From the NCBI GenBank assembly GCA_028706795.1, contig JAQTVK010000041.1:1-7675 (forward strand): a stretch of 7,675 nt of DNA. The letters run 5' to 3'. Shown here piece after piece: positions 5,783 to 7,675 of this stretch. Source of the DNA: Candidatus Omnitrophota bacterium. GTDB taxonomy: Bacteria; Omnitrophota; Gorgyraeia; Pluralincolimonadales; Pluralincolimonadaceae. Numbering within the stretch: the first letter of the stretch is position 1; each line of letters opens with the position of its first letter. A program made the translations under genes and the position numbers. The notes under the pieces are model-generated. The model was not told the DNA's origin. It saw nothing but the letters and a program-made list of their open reading frames with translations, and did not search any database.

Positions 5783-6429
5783 TTCGACTGGGTCTCCTCG
5801 CGCAGGACATAAGCGATTATCAGGAGCCTGGCGTTATGGTTTTGCATATCCTCGGGGTTCGCATTGATCTCTATATCCCCGATCGACATAATATTAACGG
5901 CAGTCTCGACGCCGTTTATGAACTGGCCTAAGGCGTGATAGCCTCCTTTTACCTCTACCTGTATGGGGATCTCCATATATATAGAAGCGGGTTTTTTCGC
6001 CTCGGGTTTTGCTCCGGGTTTCGCCGGCGCGGCCTTGGGTTTTGCCGGCTCGGATTTATCCGTGCGGAGAGGCTCGACTTTTATTATCTTGACCTTATTT
6101 TCGTAAGCGACCTCGGCGATCTTCTGCAGGATACCCGGCATCTCGCTGTAACGGGGCATGGCATTTTCATAAACTTTGAGCCTTTCCTGCGCCGCCGCCA
6201 GCCGGGCCTGCAGCTGGGACTTGCTCGCTATGAGCGCCTCATCTTTTTTCAGGGTCTCTTTTTCCTTGATGATCTCTTTCTTCAGCTCGCCTAACTTGCG
6301 GAAAGAGGGGACCATGGCAAACTGTATCAGGCTCAAAACGATTATAAAGCCCGCTATCCCTATAAGCACCATCTTCTCAAGATCGGCCTTTGGGATGTGC
6401 GGCATATTGATACCGAAAGGCGCGGGCAT
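5779..6429 (-). CDS. pilO: PilO, inner-membrane T4P alignment protein with Ala/Pro/Lys linker
   Basis: PilO partners PilN in the inner membrane and sets the dynamics of pilus extension and retraction. The 216 residues show a short cytoplasmic N-terminus, a membrane helix at about 20-40, and a charged coiled coil at about 45-90 containing KEIIKEKETLKK and QARLAAAQERLKVYE. The conserved MPGILQKIAEVAYENKVKI segment follows at 97-116, then the ferredoxin-like fold (YMEIPIQVEVKGGYHALGQF and following). An unusual stretch of about 24 residues at 125-148, made almost only of Ala, Pro, Lys, Glu and Gly, lies before the ferredoxin-like strands. The ATG at 6429 has AAGGGG 8 nt upstream inside the last codons of pilN and is 2 nt from its stop. 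The stop overlaps the pilP start as ATGA. The identification rests on topology, the YHALGQF-type segment and gene order. Confidence 0.92.
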   Translation of the reverse strand: MPAPFGINMPHIPKADLEKMVLIGIAGFIIVLSLIQFAMVPSFRKLGELKKEIIKEKETLKKDEALIASKSQLQARLAAAQERLKVYENAMPRYSEMPGILQKIAEVAYENKVKIIKVEPLRTDKSEPAKPKAAPAKPGAKPEAKKPASIYMEIPIQVEVKGGYHALGQFINGVETAVNIMSIGDIEINANPEDMQNHNARLLIIAYVLREETQSK

Positions 6430-6431
6430 AT

Positions 6432-7046
6432 TTACAACCCCTTTCCCTTCTTAAAATGGCACATGACGATAAAATCCATTATCTCCGTATTTTGGACCTT
6501 TCTACGTTCCTCTTTCGCGATCTCGATATTGTCGAAATCGGACGAGAAGGATTCATTCTCTTTCAGCGAATTAACGAATTTGCCTATCGTGTACTCGTCA
6601 GTGCCCCCGAAGATGACGCTTGAACCCTCTATTATCAGCACCTCGCTCAGTATGCCCGGTTCTGCGGGCGATTCGCCCTTCTTGATATCGATGCTCCTCA
6701 ACCAGACGCCCGACGTCATCGAGTCGGAAATATTGTTAAGCATCTTTGCCAGCCCGAACCTCGAACCGGACAGTTTATCGACTATGGCGACCTTCGAGGA
6801 TATATCCTTCAGGGTATTGTCGATGTTTATAGCCTCTTTATTCGAGGCGGCAATAGAGGCGGCCTTCTTTTTGAGGGAATCCCGGGAGACGGTCTTTACC
6901 TGGATAAAGATCCATAACAGGACCTGTATGGCGAACAGGAAGATAACGATGCCGGCGGCGACCGGTATGACCGGCAACGAAGGGAGCTTCATCGGCTCCT
7001 TCTTCCTGACGCGCAGATGCGGCGGCAAAAGATTTATCTCTATCAT
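6432..7046 (-). CDS. pilN: PilN, inner-membrane T4P alignment protein
   Basis: PilN is a bitopic inner-membrane protein; its cytoplasmic N-terminus binds PilM and its periplasmic domain pairs with PilO. At 204 aa it has normal family length. The diagnostic INLLP motif is at residues 4-8 (start MIEINLLPPHLR), followed by a basic stretch and one hydrophobic helix at about residues 26-49. A helical coiled segment follows (about 52-92), then a ferredoxin-like periplasmic domain with the strand containing GVWLRSIDI. The ATG at 7046 is fixed by the INLLP motif and has an AAGAAGG Shine-Dalgarno 6 nt upstream, overlapping the end of pilM. The C-terminus is rich in Lys/Gly. A 291-residue frame on the opposite strand over this gene is a shadow. 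Confidence 0.95.
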   Translation of the reverse strand: MIEINLLPPHLRVRKKEPMKLPSLPVIPVAAGIVIFLFAIQVLLWIFIQVKTVSRDSLKKKAASIAASNKEAINIDNTLKDISSKVAIVDKLSGSRFGLAKMLNNISDSMTSGVWLRSIDIKKGESPAEPGILSEVLIIEGSSVIFGGTDEYTIGKFVNSLKENESFSSDFDNIEIAKEERRKVQNTEIMDFIVMCHFKKGKGL

Positions 7047-7049
7047 CGT

Positions 7050-7675
7050 CTACCTTCTTATCGCGAGCCCCACGCAGACTGCCAATTGGCAGGAAGCGTC
7101 CTTAAGGGCCTGCGTATCCACTTTAGGGGAGACCGCCAGGTTTTTTACCGGGTCCCAGGCCGAAACCTCAAACCCGAAAGCCTGTGAGAAACGCTGCAGC
7201 AGCGCCGTTTCCTTCGCGCCGCCGCCGCTCACGTATATCCCGTCTATCCCTTTGCCGAACTGGTTTTCATAATAGTCGAACGAAAGCCTGATCTGGTTCT
7301 CCAGCGTATCCGCGCTTTTTACATCCACCGGGATATCGCGGGTAAAATTAAGCGTCTCGTTCTTGAGTATGCAGACGTTGGTCATGCTCGCCCCGATATT
7401 CAGGAGGGCTACCGTCTTATCCTTGCCCAACCCCGGATTATTGAACATGAACGCGTTCGTTACCGCGATGGCGTCGCAATCTATGGCCTCGGCCGTCAAC
7501 TCCGCATCGCCCACATAACCCAGGTACTCTTCGACGAGGTCTTTCTTCGAAGCCACGATGAGGACTTTCATCTTGCCGTCCTCGGCGTTCTGGTCGATCA
7601 CCTGGGCGTCTATATAGACCTCGTTTATGTTGAACGGTATATGCTTTTCGGCCTCGAACTGCAGGGCCGATTTCA
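7050..7675 (-). CDS. pilM: PilM, type IV pilus assembly ATPase-like protein (5' truncated by window edge)
   Basis: This is an actin-like cytoplasmic protein that docks on the N-terminus of PilN and links the T4P inner-membrane platform to cytoplasmic components. The open frame runs off the window, giving 207 visible residues. The family is about 350 residues long, so roughly the first 140 are missing. The visible part begins inside the conserved segment FEAEKHIPFNINEVYIDAQV, typical of PilM. An internal GTG at 7601 is not the real start, because homologous sequence continues upstream of it. The second phosphate-binding strand is seen as LLNIGASMTNVCIL, followed by FTRDIPVD, and the nucleotide-binding YVSGGGA motif comes later. 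The C-terminus, LAVCVGLAIRR, is the usual PilM ending. The stop lies 3 nt before pilN. The assignment is secure from motifs and from the following pilNOPQ order. Confidence 0.95.
   Translation of the reverse strand, partial: KSALQFEAEKHIPFNINEVYIDAQVIDQNAEDGKMKVLIVASKKDLVEEYLGYVGDAELTAEAIDCDAIAVTNAFMFNNPGLGKDKTVALLNIGASMTNVCILKNETLNFTRDIPVDVKSADTLENQIRLSFDYYENQFGKGIDGIYVSGGGAKETALLQRFSQAFGFEVSAWDPVKNLAVSPKVDTQALKDASCQLAVCVGLAIRR

Noticed and set aside
6397..7272. A 291-residue open frame on the plus strand covering pilN and parts of pilO and pilM
   Set aside because: It lies wholly antisense to three well-supported genes with family motifs (INLLP, ATGA-type junctions). Its product has no recognisable domain; its length follows from codon composition of the real genes.

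Overview
The window reads almost entirely on the minus strand. It carries the 3' part of a type IV pilus (T4P) alignment-complex operon, pilM-pilN-pilO-pilP-pilQ. This runs directly into a small exported coiled-coil gene, a short DUF2344 (radical-SAM-linked) gene, an RNase E/G gene and a macrodomain gene. A separate AT-rich DUF4238 gene lies beyond them. No RNA gene, CRISPR array or recognisable transposase is visible.

Organism: a secretin and PilMNOP set mean a diderm bacterium. The pil-to-rng gene body is roughly 50-60% GC by eye, with frequent ATA isoleucine codons. The unusual pil/DUF2344/rng linkage also suggests an uncultured lineage of the Omnitrophota/Elusimicrobiota or deltaproteobacterial type. 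This is an impression: no ribosomal marker is present to settle it.

Layout in transcription order (high to low coordinates): pilM (7675 to 7050, 5' end outside the window), pilN (7046-6432), pilO (6429-5779), pilP-like (5782-5426), pilQ (5424-3655), a 95-aa signal-peptide/coiled-coil protein (3634-3347), short DUF2344 (3354-3052), rng/RNase E/G (3052-1559) and macrodomain (1553-1032). Junctions are 3 nt, 2 nt, a 4-nt overlap, 1 nt, 20 nt, an 8-nt overlap, a 1-nt overlap and 5 nt. There is no room for internal terminators, so this is one polycistronic unit with likely translational coupling. The best Shine-Dalgarno sequences (AGGAGG) precede pilQ and the 95-aa gene.

Functionally, PilM (cytoplasm) binds the PilN N-terminus. 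PilN and PilO span the inner membrane, PilP bridges the periplasm, and PilQ forms the outer-membrane pore. The exported coiled-coil protein is the unknown part and is the best candidate for a lineage-specific secretin partner. DUF2344 next to RNase E/G is a recurrent pairing in other bacteria, but here its radical-SAM partner is not adjacent and it is only half the usual length. The macrodomain closes the unit.

From 1031 down to 1 the character changes. A short spacer holds three GGGAC-containing motifs, and then comes an AT-rich DUF4238 gene that looks like accessory or acquired DNA. No terminator is evident at the end of the macrodomain gene.
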